Below, piece by piece: positions 25,436 through 33,743 of a DNA stretch of 54,475 nucleotides (position 1 is the stretch's first letter; each line of letters opens with the position of its first letter). The notes under the pieces are model-generated. The model was not told the DNA's origin. It ran no database searches and saw nothing but the letters and a program-made list of their open reading frames with translations. The stretch is from positions 1 through 54,475 of the forward strand of contig NZ_JAGGLV010000036.1 of the NCBI RefSeq assembly GCF_017874735.1, written 5' to 3'. The DNA comes from Paenibacillus silagei. Its GTDB lineage: Bacteria > Bacillota > Bacilli > Paenibacillales > Paenibacillaceae. The position numbers were made by a program, and so were the translations under genes.

Positions 25436-26155
25436 TTATTTCTTTATGGTATAACGGTAGGTTTCGCCCTCAATCTCGAAATCCGCATATAGCGTCTTGC
25501 CACTCGACTTCACTTCATCAGGAACCTCGGCCATGAACACCAGAGTACCATACTTCAGCGGTCCAATCGTCGAGATATTGGTATAGGTGAAATCTTCACC
25601 GCCGTTCTTCTCCATGGTCGCGAAGGTGCTATATTCATATTTGTTATCGTATGTAACCTCCACCTCCGCTACTCCACCCGCATTGATGGCTTGACCTGCG
25701 AGATTTTTCACCTTCAAAGTGATCGCCAGATAGGTTGTGCCCGGTTCCTTGGCTTCATAGTAGGTGTAGTATGACCCCGGATTCGATGGATTAACCTTCT
25801 TTCCAAATGAGGTCTTGGTAATGGTATACTCACCCGTTCCATCAATCGTGAGCGGCGTGCCTTTTGCGATCCGCTTGTGGTCCTCCCCGGAATCAGCCGC
25901 TGCGGCGCTGCTCCCGTTATTGAGAAGCTCAGCCGTACCGCCTTCCTCTTCCGCTGTCACAGGCGTTACTAGGGTCTCCTTAAGCCTGTTATTCTCTTCT
26001 TTCAGGAACTTGTTCTCCTTCTTCAGCTCACTAATCTCTGCCTTCAGCTTCTCCGTGCGATCTCTGCCAGCGCCTGCACTGCCCGAAGAACAGCCGGTTA
26101 CGGTTACCGCCAGCATAGCAGCAACGAGCCAGAGACCGCCTGACTTCATTGTCAT
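25436..26155 (-). CDS. putative lipoprotein with coiled coil and DUF4352-like domain
   Basis: This protein of about 239 residues has a signal peptide ending in the lipobox VTGC near residue 22, a coiled coil (KLKAEISELKKENKFLKEEN and on, about 38-65), a low-complexity linker and a C-terminal beta-rich domain of about 130 residues. The last resembles the telokin-like DUF4352 domain of Gram-positive surface lipoproteins. Function is unknown; extracytoplasmic binding or sensing is a guess. The ATG at 26155 is chosen for the signal peptide and GGGGT just upstream; an earlier in-frame ATG at 26188 lacks a ribosome site. Confidence 0.75.
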   Translation of the reverse strand: MTMKSGGLWLVAAMLAVTVTGCSSGSAGAGRDRTEKLKAEISELKKENKFLKEENNRLKETLVTPVTAEEEGGTAELLNNGSSAAAADSGEDHKRIAKGTPLTIDGTGEYTITKTSFGKKVNPSNPGSYYTYYEAKEPGTTYLAITLKVKNLAGQAINAGGVAEVEVTYDNKYEYSTFATMEKNGGEDFTYTNISTIGPLKYGTLVFMAEVPDEVKSSGKTLYADFEIEGETYRYTIKK

Positions 26156-26288
26156 AGGACACCCCAATATTTGTATTTCAATCTTCATTATTATAAGACA
26201 GACTCTGTGTCAAAAGATAGAAAGTTATGTAACATCCCCACAGCTATTGTCGAATGAAATAGCGGATGGCCGATGCGAGCCGTAATCG

Positions 26289-27104
26289 TCACCCCCGGTG
26301 TTGCTTGCGGTACTGCAAGGGTGAACGTCCTGTAATGGCCTTGAACACCCGCCCGAAATGCGCAATGCTCTCAAATCCCGTCTCCGCCGCCACCCGGGTG
26401 ACCGGCCACTTCGTCTGCGTGAGCAGTACCTTCGCCTCACGGATGCGGACATAGTTCAGGTACTCAATGATGGTGAAGCCTGTCGTCTGCTTGAAAATCC
26501 GGCACAGATACGTAGCGCTGATGAAGAACCGCTCGGCAATCCCCCCAAGGCTCAGCCGCTCGCTGTAATGGTTGTCCAGGTATTCGATGATGCTGTATAC
26601 CCGGCGCTGCCCCTCGCTCTGCTCCGGTGAGACCAGGGCGGGCTTCGCCCTCCTTATCCGCTCCAGCGTAATCAGCAGTTGCAGCAGCAGCATCCTTGTA
26701 TATTCAGTGCTCCAGCGCAGCCCCTCCTTCTGTTCCTCCTGCATCGCCTGGAGCAGGTCTGTGATGAGTCCCTGTTCATGCGCCGTAGGCCGCAGCAGGA
26801 AGCTCTCCCCTTCGAACACATTCATCCAGTCTGCCCCGGGTGCCACCGGCTCCAGATAGGCATCGTCAAAGCTGATCAGCACCCGCTCATGCGGAAGATG
26901 ACTTCCGCCGGTTGTGCGGTGCAGGTGATTTTTGTTAATAAACACAAGGTCTCCGGCTTCCAGCGCGTACCTTCCGTTACGGATATAATAGTGCCGCTCC
27001 CCGGATAGCAGATAATATATTTCGTAGAAATCATGGAAATGGTCGGTGTCCATATTAAAATGCCCGATGCGCCTCAGCTGCTCAATCTGAAAAATAGGTT
27101 CCAC
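26289..27104 (-). CDS. AraC-family transcriptional regulator with cupin sensor domain
   Basis: This protein of about 271 residues has an N-terminal AraC-type cupin (HFNMDTDHFHDFYEIYYLLS, then ALEAGDLVFINKNHLH) and a C-terminal double helix-turn-helix (LGGIAERFFISATYLCRIFK and RVAAETGFESIAHFGRVFK). It lies divergent from the Gfo/Idh dehydrogenase gene, so it probably controls it in response to a sugar. The start is uncertain: GTG at 27104 has GGGGG about 11 bases upstream; a TTG at 27152 is the alternative. Confidence 0.88.
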   Translation of the reverse strand: MEPIFQIEQLRRIGHFNMDTDHFHDFYEIYYLLSGERHYYIRNGRYALEAGDLVFINKNHLHRTTGGSHLPHERVLISFDDAYLEPVAPGADWMNVFEGESFLLRPTAHEQGLITDLLQAMQEEQKEGLRWSTEYTRMLLLQLLITLERIRRAKPALVSPEQSEGQRRVYSIIEYLDNHYSERLSLGGIAERFFISATYLCRIFKQTTGFTIIEYLNYVRIREAKVLLTQTKWPVTRVAAETGFESIAHFGRVFKAITGRSPLQYRKQHRG

Positions 27105-27231
27105 CCTGCACCAAGCCCCCTGAAAGGATAAGATAAGCACACTTTTGAGCAAAAATGACTAAATACCGTTCACTTTCTGCATTTCCTATACTATAAAATA
27201 GAATCAAATCCAAGTAAATGGAGTGATCCCC

Positions 27232-28518
27232 TTGTCCAAAAAGAAATATGCACTTGTCGGCACTGGCGGCCGGGCTGAATTTTTCTATGGCGCTCTTGTT
27301 ACCGCTTACAACGAAACCTCCGAGCTGGTGGCCTTTTGCGATGTCAATCAGACGCGGATGAATTTCGCCAATCATATGCTTACGGGCAAATACGATTACC
27401 ATGAGGTTCCTACGTACAAGGCCGAGGACTTCGACCGTATGATCACCGAGACCCGGCCCGACTTCGTGCTGGTGACTACGATTGACCGGACGCATCACAA
27501 GTATATCATCCGCGCGATGGAGCTGGGCTGTGATGTCATTTCCGAGAAGCCGATGACGATTGACGAGGAGAAATGCCGGGAGATCTTCGATGCGATTGAG
27601 CGCACCGGCAAGAATCTGCGGGTAACCTTCAACTACCGCTATGCGCCGCATAACACGAAGATCCGTGAGGTCATTATGGATGGCGTCCTGGGTGAGATTC
27701 TATCCGTGAACTTCGAATGGCTGCTGAATACCCAGCATGGAGCGGACTATTTCCGCAGATGGCACCGCGACAAGCGGAACAGCGGCGGCCTGCTGGTGCA
27801 TAAATCGACGCATCACTTCGACCTGATGAACTTCTGGCTGGGGTCGCAGCCGGACACGGTTTTCGCCATGGGCGATCTGCGCTTTTACGGAAGAGAGAAT
27901 GCCGAGAAACGGGGCATCACCGAGTTCTATCAGCGTGCCTACGGCAGCAAGGCTGCCGAGAACGACCCGTTCGCGCTACACCTGGACCGTAACGAACACC
28001 TGAAGAGCATGTACCTGGACGCCGAACATGAGGACGGGTACCAGCGCGACCAGAGCGTATTCGGGGACAATATCAGCATCGAGGACACCATGAATGTCAT
28101 GGTCAAATACAAGAACAAGACCGTCATGAACTATTCGCTTAACGCATATATGCCGTGGGAGGGCTTCATCATCGTGTTCAACGGGACTCAGGGCCGGATG
28201 GAGGTGCGGATTACCGAGCAGTCCTACGTCAATTCCGGCGGCAAAAAAGAAAACGAAGGCGCACTGGAAGGCGTCAGCATCATGATCTATCCGCATTTCA
28301 AGGAGCCTTACTGCGTAGAGTTCGAGAGCAGCAGCGGCGGACACGGCGGCGGCGATCCAGTGCTGCTGAGCGATATTTTTGATAAAAAGCAGGAAGACCG
28401 CTTCAACCGCGCAGCTTCGCACAAGGACGGCGCGATGTCCATTATGACCGGCATTGCCGCCAACCGCTCCATGAAGACCGGCCAGCCGGTGAAAATAGAC
28501 GACATCTGGAAGGCGTGA
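27232..28518 (+). CDS. Gfo/Idh/MocA family NAD(P)-dependent oxidoreductase
   Basis: This protein of about 428 residues has an N-terminal Rossmann fold (KKYALVGTGGRAEFFYGAL), the family motif SEKPMTIDEEKC near residue 105 and the substrate-domain motif GGLLVHKSTHHFDLMNFWLG near 185, whose lysine and histidines are candidate catalytic residues. Such enzymes oxidise or reduce sugars, inositols or glycosides. The start is TTG at 27232, 8 bases after GGAG; a GTG at 27223 overlaps that site. It is divergent from an AraC regulator and followed by a terminator and a repeat array. Confidence 0.9.
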   Translation: MSKKKYALVGTGGRAEFFYGALVTAYNETSELVAFCDVNQTRMNFANHMLTGKYDYHEVPTYKAEDFDRMITETRPDFVLVTTIDRTHHKYIIRAMELGCDVISEKPMTIDEEKCREIFDAIERTGKNLRVTFNYRYAPHNTKIREVIMDGVLGEILSVNFEWLLNTQHGADYFRRWHRDKRNSGGLLVHKSTHHFDLMNFWLGSQPDTVFAMGDLRFYGRENAEKRGITEFYQRAYGSKAAENDPFALHLDRNEHLKSMYLDAEHEDGYQRDQSVFGDNISIEDTMNVMVKYKNKTVMNYSLNAYMPWEGFIIVFNGTQGRMEVRITEQSYVNSGGKKENEGALEGVSIMIYPHFKEPYCVEFESSSGGHGGGDPVLLSDIFDKKQEDRFNRAASHKDGAMSIMTGIAANRSMKTGQPVKIDDIWKA

Positions 28519-28567
28519 TCTGGCGCGTGGCGTCGCAGCAGCGATGAACCCCGCACGATAATGCAGA

Positions 28568-28607
28568 AGCCCCCCTTTGATCACGAGTACGTGGTGAAAG
28601 GGGGGCT
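28568..28607 (+). terminator. hairpin terminator after oxidoreductase gene
   Basis: AGCCCCCCTTTGATCAC and its near-perfect complement form a stem of about 17 bp around a 6-base loop, 50 bases after the stop. The T-run after it is weak (GTATTCGGTTTTC), and the first repeat box starts there. Confidence 0.7.
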
Positions 28608-28835
28608 GTATTCGGTTTTCCGCACTCATCCGGCCCGCTCGCTTTGACGAGAGCGCATTGTGTTCGGTTTTTCGCATACATTTGGCCCACTCACATCATC
28701 ACACGGCATTCTGTTCGGTTTTTCGCATACATACGGCTCGCACACCCTAGCACACGTCCATTGTGTTCGGTTTTCCGAATACATCTGGCCCGTTCACCTC
28801 AGCATGTGCGCATTGTGTTCGGTTTTTAGCATATA
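28606..28835. repeat. palindromic-box array 3, five boxes at 51-52 bp
   Basis: The TTCGG cores start at 28611, 28663, 28714, 28766 and 28818 (steps 52, 51, 52, 52). Boxes have the variant arms TGTGTTCG or TGTATTCG and CGCATACA or similar around a GTTTTT-like core, and boxes 2 and 4 are followed by TTTGGCCC or TCTGGCCC. These arms are not fully self-complementary, unlike those of array 1. The array lies between the oxidoreductase terminator and the tRNA-Leu terminator. Confidence 0.88.
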
Positions 28836-28848
28836 TTCTATTCGCAGC

Positions 28849-28880
28849 AAAAAAAAGACCCTTCATTTAAGAAGGGCCTT
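28849..28880 (-). terminator. intrinsic terminator of tRNA-Leu
   Basis: On the minus strand GGCCCTTC and GAAGGGTC form a stem with a TTAAAT loop, followed by a run of eight T. It lies 26 bases downstream of the tRNA. Confidence 0.85.
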
Positions 28881-28906
28881 CGCTTGCATCACGGTTAAAA
28901 CCATTA

Positions 28907-28990
28907 TGCGGTCAAGAGGACTCGAACCTCCACGATATTGCTACCACTGGCACCTGAAGCCAGCGCGTCTGCCAATTCCGCCATGACCGC
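28907..28990 (-). tRNA. tRNA-Leu (anticodon CAG)
   Basis: The minus-strand sequence folds into a class II cloverleaf of 84 bases. The acceptor arms are GCGGTCA and TGACCGC, the D-loop region is GGCGGAATTGGCAGACGC, and the anticodon stem CTGGC/GCCAG encloses the loop TTCAGGT (anticodon CAG). A long variable arm and the T-arm GAGGTTCGAGTCCTC follow. The CCA end is not encoded. It stands alone. Confidence 0.95.
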
Positions 28991-29244
28991 AAAGAAAACA
29001 TTCAATGCAACGCAAGAAGTAATATATCATGAATTCTTCAAAAGAACAAGTCTTTTTTATTAATCATGGTTAAAGCGGGACACAGCCACTTTGAGAAGGG
29101 GTTTAGCTGGTGCGTCATAGCTAGCCTCAACTTACAGTTGATTACGTTATACCGCGTGCCCTACTCCAGTATATGGGTTATTTCGAGAACGGAGATTATA
29201 ATAGACTTACGACGTCGGAATCCATTATAGGAGTTGTACTGAGT

Positions 29245-31035
29245 ATGATCGTAAGTGACAAAGTTGGCAAACGAATTGCTACCCTCCGCAAAATAAAAGG
29301 CTTGTCCCAGGAACAATTAGCGGAACTGCTCCATGTCAGTGCACAGGCGGTATCCAAATGGGAGACTGGCAAGTCTCTGCCGGAGACAGCCACCCTTCCC
29401 CTGCTATCCGCCACATTGAACCACTCGATTGACAGCATTTTGCTGCCCCAGGAGCTTGTGGTGCTCTCTGCAATCTATACAGATGGACAGCAGGAACTGG
29501 ATGTTACCCAGCTTGTGAACCAGTTCGTAGCCTCAGACCGCTTAAGCTTACTCCCCGGGGAGCACCTTTTTCCCCACTCATGGAATGACGGCCGCCTGAA
29601 GCTGCTGCTGGTTACCTATGAGACCCCTGATGGCATATATTCGACCTTTGTGCTGAAGGACCAGCCGCTTACGATAGATATCCATTCGATCGGGTATGTC
29701 TCAAGCAGTGATGAGCTGCAGATTATTGCTGCGCATTATGGGAATGAACAGGCACACCGTAGCGTTGCAGCCAAAATGAAGCATTATGAGCATTTCCGCT
29801 GGACTCAGTTCACCGCCACACATGAGCTGTTTCCCAGTCTGATCGACTGCGGGGGTCAGGACTACCTCCTGCTGGTCTATCTGAATGCAGAAGGTATTCA
29901 TGCCGTAAGCTGCGCGGAAGGCGAACAGATTCATTACAGCCAGGACCGCAGCCATCTCTATCAGACCCGCTCCTCCCGGGATCAGTGCATTATTGAAAAT
30001 ATTCCGCGGCTGGGCTTCGGACAGGGTCAGGATTGTTCATGGGCAGGAGCCATGACGCTCGCTCTTACCGCCAGAGGCGTAGAGACCACCTATGAGCAGG
30101 TGATGGGCTATTCGGGAGCCTGCTGGAGAGTGGCTTTTGAACCGGTATGGGACTACAGCTCTGCGGATGCCCTTGTCGTCTATGACTACTCCATCCCCGC
30201 CTGCAAAGCTTATGGACTAAGTGCCCACCGGGCCAACCGGTTGGAGCCGCAGCAGCGCACAGCCGAGAAGCTGGCGATTCTGGAGGATATCCGCCAAGGC
30301 AGACTGCCCCTTGCCATTAACCTCAGGGTAGCGCCGGAGTGGGGAGTCATTACAGGATATCTGGCCGAGGGGGATGTGCTGCTGTGCCGCAGTTATTTTG
30401 ACGATGAGACCTTCAGTGAGCTTGAAGCTGATCCTGAGTTCCAGGCTCATATGAGGATAAGCCAAGGGTATCTCCATGTGGATCAATGGCCTTACCGGAT
30501 TATCAGGCTGGGAGATCAGATGGAGGCCCCATCTGCTTTGGAGAATCTGTATGCCTCGCTCCGCGTTAAGCTGGAGTCTATGCAGGCTGAGACCCTGTCC
30601 AACAGCAGCTCTTATGCTATAGGATACAAGGCGCTGGAGCTATGGAGAGAGGGACTGCAGGATCACCCTTGGTATGCCGCAGCGGACGAAGAAGCCTTCA
30701 GCCGCAGGTTATCCGTCAATCACTTCTGCATGATGGCCCTGGCAGATGCCCGCCGCTGCGCCGCCTACTTACGCGACTCTCTGCCGCTGGTGCATGACCC
30801 GCAACAACAGGCTGCCTTGGCGGCGATGACGGAAATCTATGGGGAATTGGCTGCCCTTCTGGATAAATACTATAAGGAGATGTCCGACCCGGCCATACTT
30901 CGAACAGCCGGCGCTGCCCTCAGAGCCAGTTGGACGGGCCGGCAGCGTGAGCAGCAGGCAGAGCTGCTGGCGAAGGTTGCTTCGCTGGAGCATCAGGGAG
31001 ATACTCTGGCTGAAGTGGTGCTGGGCCTAACTTAA
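29245..31035 (+). CDS. XRE-type HTH protein fused to a BtrH/C39-like domain
   Basis: This protein of about 596 residues begins with a helix-turn-helix (LRKIKGLSQEQLAELLHVSA, then AVSKWETGKSLP; about 10-60). A second region at about 255-440 resembles the papain-fold BtrH N-terminal/C39-like family: DCSWAGAMTLAL with C264, then LPLAINLRVAPEWGVITGYL near residue 360. In protease relatives the latter motif carries the catalytic histidine; here tryptophan-glycine replaces it, so proteolysis is doubtful. The C-terminus is alpha-helical. It may be a regulator that senses a peptide or acyl group. The ATG at 29245 has GGAG 11 bases upstream; the codons before it do not match the family. Confidence 0.7.
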   Translation: MIVSDKVGKRIATLRKIKGLSQEQLAELLHVSAQAVSKWETGKSLPETATLPLLSATLNHSIDSILLPQELVVLSAIYTDGQQELDVTQLVNQFVASDRLSLLPGEHLFPHSWNDGRLKLLLVTYETPDGIYSTFVLKDQPLTIDIHSIGYVSSSDELQIIAAHYGNEQAHRSVAAKMKHYEHFRWTQFTATHELFPSLIDCGGQDYLLLVYLNAEGIHAVSCAEGEQIHYSQDRSHLYQTRSSRDQCIIENIPRLGFGQGQDCSWAGAMTLALTARGVETTYEQVMGYSGACWRVAFEPVWDYSSADALVVYDYSIPACKAYGLSAHRANRLEPQQRTAEKLAILEDIRQGRLPLAINLRVAPEWGVITGYLAEGDVLLCRSYFDDETFSELEADPEFQAHMRISQGYLHVDQWPYRIIRLGDQMEAPSALENLYASLRVKLESMQAETLSNSSSYAIGYKALELWREGLQDHPWYAAADEEAFSRRLSVNHFCMMALADARRCAAYLRDSLPLVHDPQQQAALAAMTEIYGELAALLDKYYKEMSDPAILRTAGAALRASWTGRQREQQAELLAKVASLEHQGDTLAEVVLGLT

Positions 31036-31097
31036 TAGTGTATTGATGTATAACGGCTCTAGTGCCGGGTTTGGCCTGACGTAGAATTTTTGTGCAA

Positions 31098-31155
31098 CAG
31101 ACAGCAGCTTAAGCAGAAGCGCCGGATGCTTTTGCTTAAGCCAGCCTGCTGTCTG
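31098..31155. terminator. long bidirectional two-stem terminator
   Basis: CAGACAGCAG (31098-31107) pairs with CTGCTGTCTG (31146-31155), and the inner CTTAAGCA pairs with TGCTTAAG (31133-31140). The structure separates two convergent genes. Confidence 0.7.
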
Positions 31156-31158
31156 AAG

Positions 31159-32064
31159 TTAGTCTAATTTACGGACCGGCCGCAGCACCGCATACCCGTA
31201 GCCCTCCGGAAAATGCCGCTGATAATCCTGTTTTTCCTCTTCGTCCCACACATAGCCCATAACCGCAGGATCATAGTTCCAAGCAACTTCCTCAACAATA
31301 CGCATCACCTGCCCATTATCCTGCAAGTAATCAAATGGCGGATGAAAAAAGACCAGGTACTCCGATTCCGGGATATCCCGGCATTCCATGCCCTCCGGAA
31401 CCGCCCCGTCGTAATCAGCCGCGACAAGGATACCATACAGATAGCCTTTGCGCCCCTCCTGATAGAACCAGCCTGCCGTCTGGCCGAGCTGCCCGGGCAG
31501 CGTATGATGCGACATGCTCTCCAGGGTTCCGGAGACCTCATCGCAGTCATGCCCATTCTTCCAGAATCCTCCGTAATTGTTAGAGCCGATATCGCGGATG
31601 CCGATAAACTTATGCGCCGGTATGAACTCAAGCCTAATCTCTGCTTCCTGCAAATGTACCTGTCTCATTCTATCCCGCTCCCTGATCAGATAATGATAAG
31701 GAGAGAACACCTCGGCACGAATAGCCAGCGGAATCGGCTTTGGAGCCTGGCGGTAGGCATGTGGAGTGAGCTTGAAGGCTCTGAGAAAGGCCCGCGTGAA
31801 TGCCTCCTGGGAGGAAAAGCCGAACTTTACGGCAATATCCAGAATGCGCGCATCCGTGTCCCTAAGCTCCAGTGCCGCCCGGCCAATCCGGCGCTGCCAG
31901 ACATAATCCCGCAGCGTTATTCCAGTCAGCGCATGAAATTGCCGGGTGCAGTAATACGGCGAATAGCCTAAATGTCTCGACATCTCCAGCAGCGTAGGCG
32001 AAACCGCCAGATCCTCCTCCACCCAGTCAATCATGCGCTGGACCATCTCATTCCATTCGTACAT
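31159..32064 (-). CDS. AraC-family regulator with C-terminal GyrI-like effector domain
   Basis: This 301-residue protein starts with the AraC double helix-turn-helix (MSRHLGYSPYYCTRQFHALT, then ILDIAVKFGFSSQEAFTRAF; residues 8-105). It continues with a GyrI/Rob-type small-molecule-binding domain of about 155 residues, which typically binds amphipathic compounds. The likely role is a drug- or metabolite-responsive activator. No obvious partner gene is adjacent. The ATG follows AAGGAGGAGGAC. Confidence 0.87.
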   Translation of the reverse strand: MYEWNEMVQRMIDWVEEDLAVSPTLLEMSRHLGYSPYYCTRQFHALTGITLRDYVWQRRIGRAALELRDTDARILDIAVKFGFSSQEAFTRAFLRAFKLTPHAYRQAPKPIPLAIRAEVFSPYHYLIRERDRMRQVHLQEAEIRLEFIPAHKFIGIRDIGSNNYGGFWKNGHDCDEVSGTLESMSHHTLPGQLGQTAGWFYQEGRKGYLYGILVAADYDGAVPEGMECRDIPESEYLVFFHPPFDYLQDNGQVMRIVEEVAWNYDPAVMGYVWDEEEKQDYQRHFPEGYGYAVLRPVRKLD

Positions 32065-32172
32065 TGATGTCCTCCTCCTTTCACTGCTGATTTTAGCAGA
32101 GGCCTAGTGTGTAGATATGACTTGAGTTGTGGTGCCTTTAATCCTATTTGTATCTTCACAATTTGTATATTT

Positions 32173-33060
32173 TCAGAACATCCCGCCCCCAACAAGGATA
32201 TGCTTCATGACCCGGTCCCTGTTGAATCCGTTCTTGTCGTAGAAGCGGATGGCGGCTGTATTCTCCTCGCTGACAACCAAGCTGATACTCGAATAACCCA
32301 GCCCTTTGTACTTCTCTGCCAGAAAGGCAATCAGTTGCCTGCCTATGCCCCGGCTTCTCTCTTCAGGCCCGATGCATAGGTATTCCAGATGAAGGGTACC
32401 CGTCCGTGCATTTCTTCTTACTATTATGTATCCGGTGAACCGGCCCTCGTTAAGAACAGCGTGAACGTCATATTCACTGTTGCTGCTGTCTTCTATCTCT
32501 GCAGTAATCTCCTTAGGGGTGAGAATTGCGCCTTGAAATTGCTGATGATGCAGATCGAGAATCTGCCCGGTCCACCTGGAGGCAGGCTCTGTGACGGGCA
32601 GAACAGACAAGCCAGGGTGCATGTGACGGCTGCTGTCAGGCGCTGATGCTGTAGCGATCGAGTAGTGGTAATGCGTGTTCACCTTCTCGGCTTGATAGCG
32701 GGCAGCGTATTCCATGAGCGGAGTATTATCACCACTAATAAAAAGATGGATATACCTTATAGCTCCCGCTTTAGCGGTCTCACTCACATAGTTAAATAAG
32801 AGCCGGAGCTCTTCTTCAGGGTGAGCTGAATGATAAGGGCCCCATACCTCAATATCCTTTTGCCCGCCCCCAACGTCATAGATGTCCAGGATAATCGCGC
32901 CAGTAATACATTCTCCTTCATACAGCACCAGACTTGCTTCCTCCATACCGTCACTAAGGTCATGCATAACATCCTCCAGCGTACTGCCTACATACCCGCA
33001 CTGCTGGTCTCCTGTATTACGGGCGCAGATGAACGCCGCTAACTTCCCGATATCGGTCAA
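32173..33060 (-). CDS. GNAT family N-acetyltransferase
   Basis: This 295-residue protein has a C-terminal GNAT domain (about 155-290) with the acetyl-CoA pyrophosphate-binding motif RSRGIGRQLI near residue 240 and the closing motif NTAAIRFYDKNGF. The N-terminal half looks like a degenerate second GNAT-like domain. The substrate is unknown. The start is a TTG at 33060 placed 6 bases after GGGGGAG. It is divergent from the small gene at 33250. Confidence 0.85.
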   Translation of the reverse strand: MTDIGKLAAFICARNTGDQQCGYVGSTLEDVMHDLSDGMEEASLVLYEGECITGAIILDIYDVGGGQKDIEVWGPYHSAHPEEELRLLFNYVSETAKAGAIRYIHLFISGDNTPLMEYAARYQAEKVNTHYHYSIATASAPDSSRHMHPGLSVLPVTEPASRWTGQILDLHHQQFQGAILTPKEITAEIEDSSNSEYDVHAVLNEGRFTGYIIVRRNARTGTLHLEYLCIGPEERSRGIGRQLIAFLAEKYKGLGYSSISLVVSEENTAAIRFYDKNGFNRDRVMKHILVGGGMF

Positions 33061-33249
33061 ACGGATCTCCCCCTAATCATAGAATGACTATTGTAAGATA
33101 ATTCCACCTATCTACTAATAGTACGCTATCCCGCCCCCAAAAACAGCCCCGGGTTGTTCAAAAATAATCCGCAGAACTCCATACCCGCACAAGCCGCCCC
33201 TCAGGTTCTGAGTAAAATAGAGTAAATAGAACAGTGAGGTGAATGACGA

Positions 33250-33642
33250 ATGGCAAATTCAACAAAGCTCCGCAAGCGGGCACAGCAGCTGAAGGGCCAG
33301 CCGGTCTGCATCACTTTGCATAATGGGCGTTCCTATGTAGGGTGGATTACAGACCTGAACCAGGAGGCGGTGATTCTGTCCAGACCCGGCACACGTAAGG
33401 GGTCATCCCCGAAACGGAAATCCTCTTCAGCTGCGCGGAAAGCAGAGGTGTCTGGCTTCATGCCTCTACTCGGCTCGCTGATGGGCGGGGGAGGCGGGGC
33501 GGCCGGTATCGGCGGGGGGCTCGGACGGTTCATGGGCATGTTCGGAATGGTGCAGAAGGCCATGCCGGTGATGAAGATGGGCTACAATATGATCAAGTCA
33601 ATCCGGCCTTTTCTGGGCGGGCTCAAGGGCTTAATGGGCTAA
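33250..33642 (+). CDS. small protein, Sm-like N-terminus and Gly/Met-rich C-terminus
   Basis: This 130-residue protein is not one I can name. Residues 5-45 (LKGQPVCITLHNGRSYVGWI and on) have the alternating beta pattern of an Sm/LSm-like or small beta-barrel fold. A basic Ser/Lys-rich linker follows, then a hydrophobic glycine- and methionine-rich tail from about residue 70 (GGGGGAAGIGGGLGRFMGMF) that could bind membranes or spore layers. GAGGTG precedes the ATG at good spacing, and a strong terminator follows the stop, which supports a real gene. Confidence 0.75.
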   Translation: MANSTKLRKRAQQLKGQPVCITLHNGRSYVGWITDLNQEAVILSRPGTRKGSSPKRKSSSAARKAEVSGFMPLLGSLMGGGGGAAGIGGGLGRFMGMFGMVQKAMPVMKMGYNMIKSIRPFLGGLKGLMG

Positions 33643-33658
33643 CACTAATATTTTCAAA

Positions 33659-33700
33659 AAAACGGATGTGCCGCCATTTCCCAAGGGCACATCCGTTTTG
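33659..33700. terminator. strong bidirectional terminator
   Basis: AAAACGGATGTGCC and GGCACATCCGTTTT form a 14-bp perfect stem between the small gene and the convergent LysM-GH18 gene. Confidence 0.88.
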
Positions 33701-33743
33701 GTGTGGAGCTTCTTACGCCGCCGCTGGCAGCAGGGTCTCCGGT

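Noticed and set aside
28660..28986. Open frame over array 3 and the tRNA region
   Set aside because: It overlaps the tRNA-Leu and its terminator and consists of repeat sequence.
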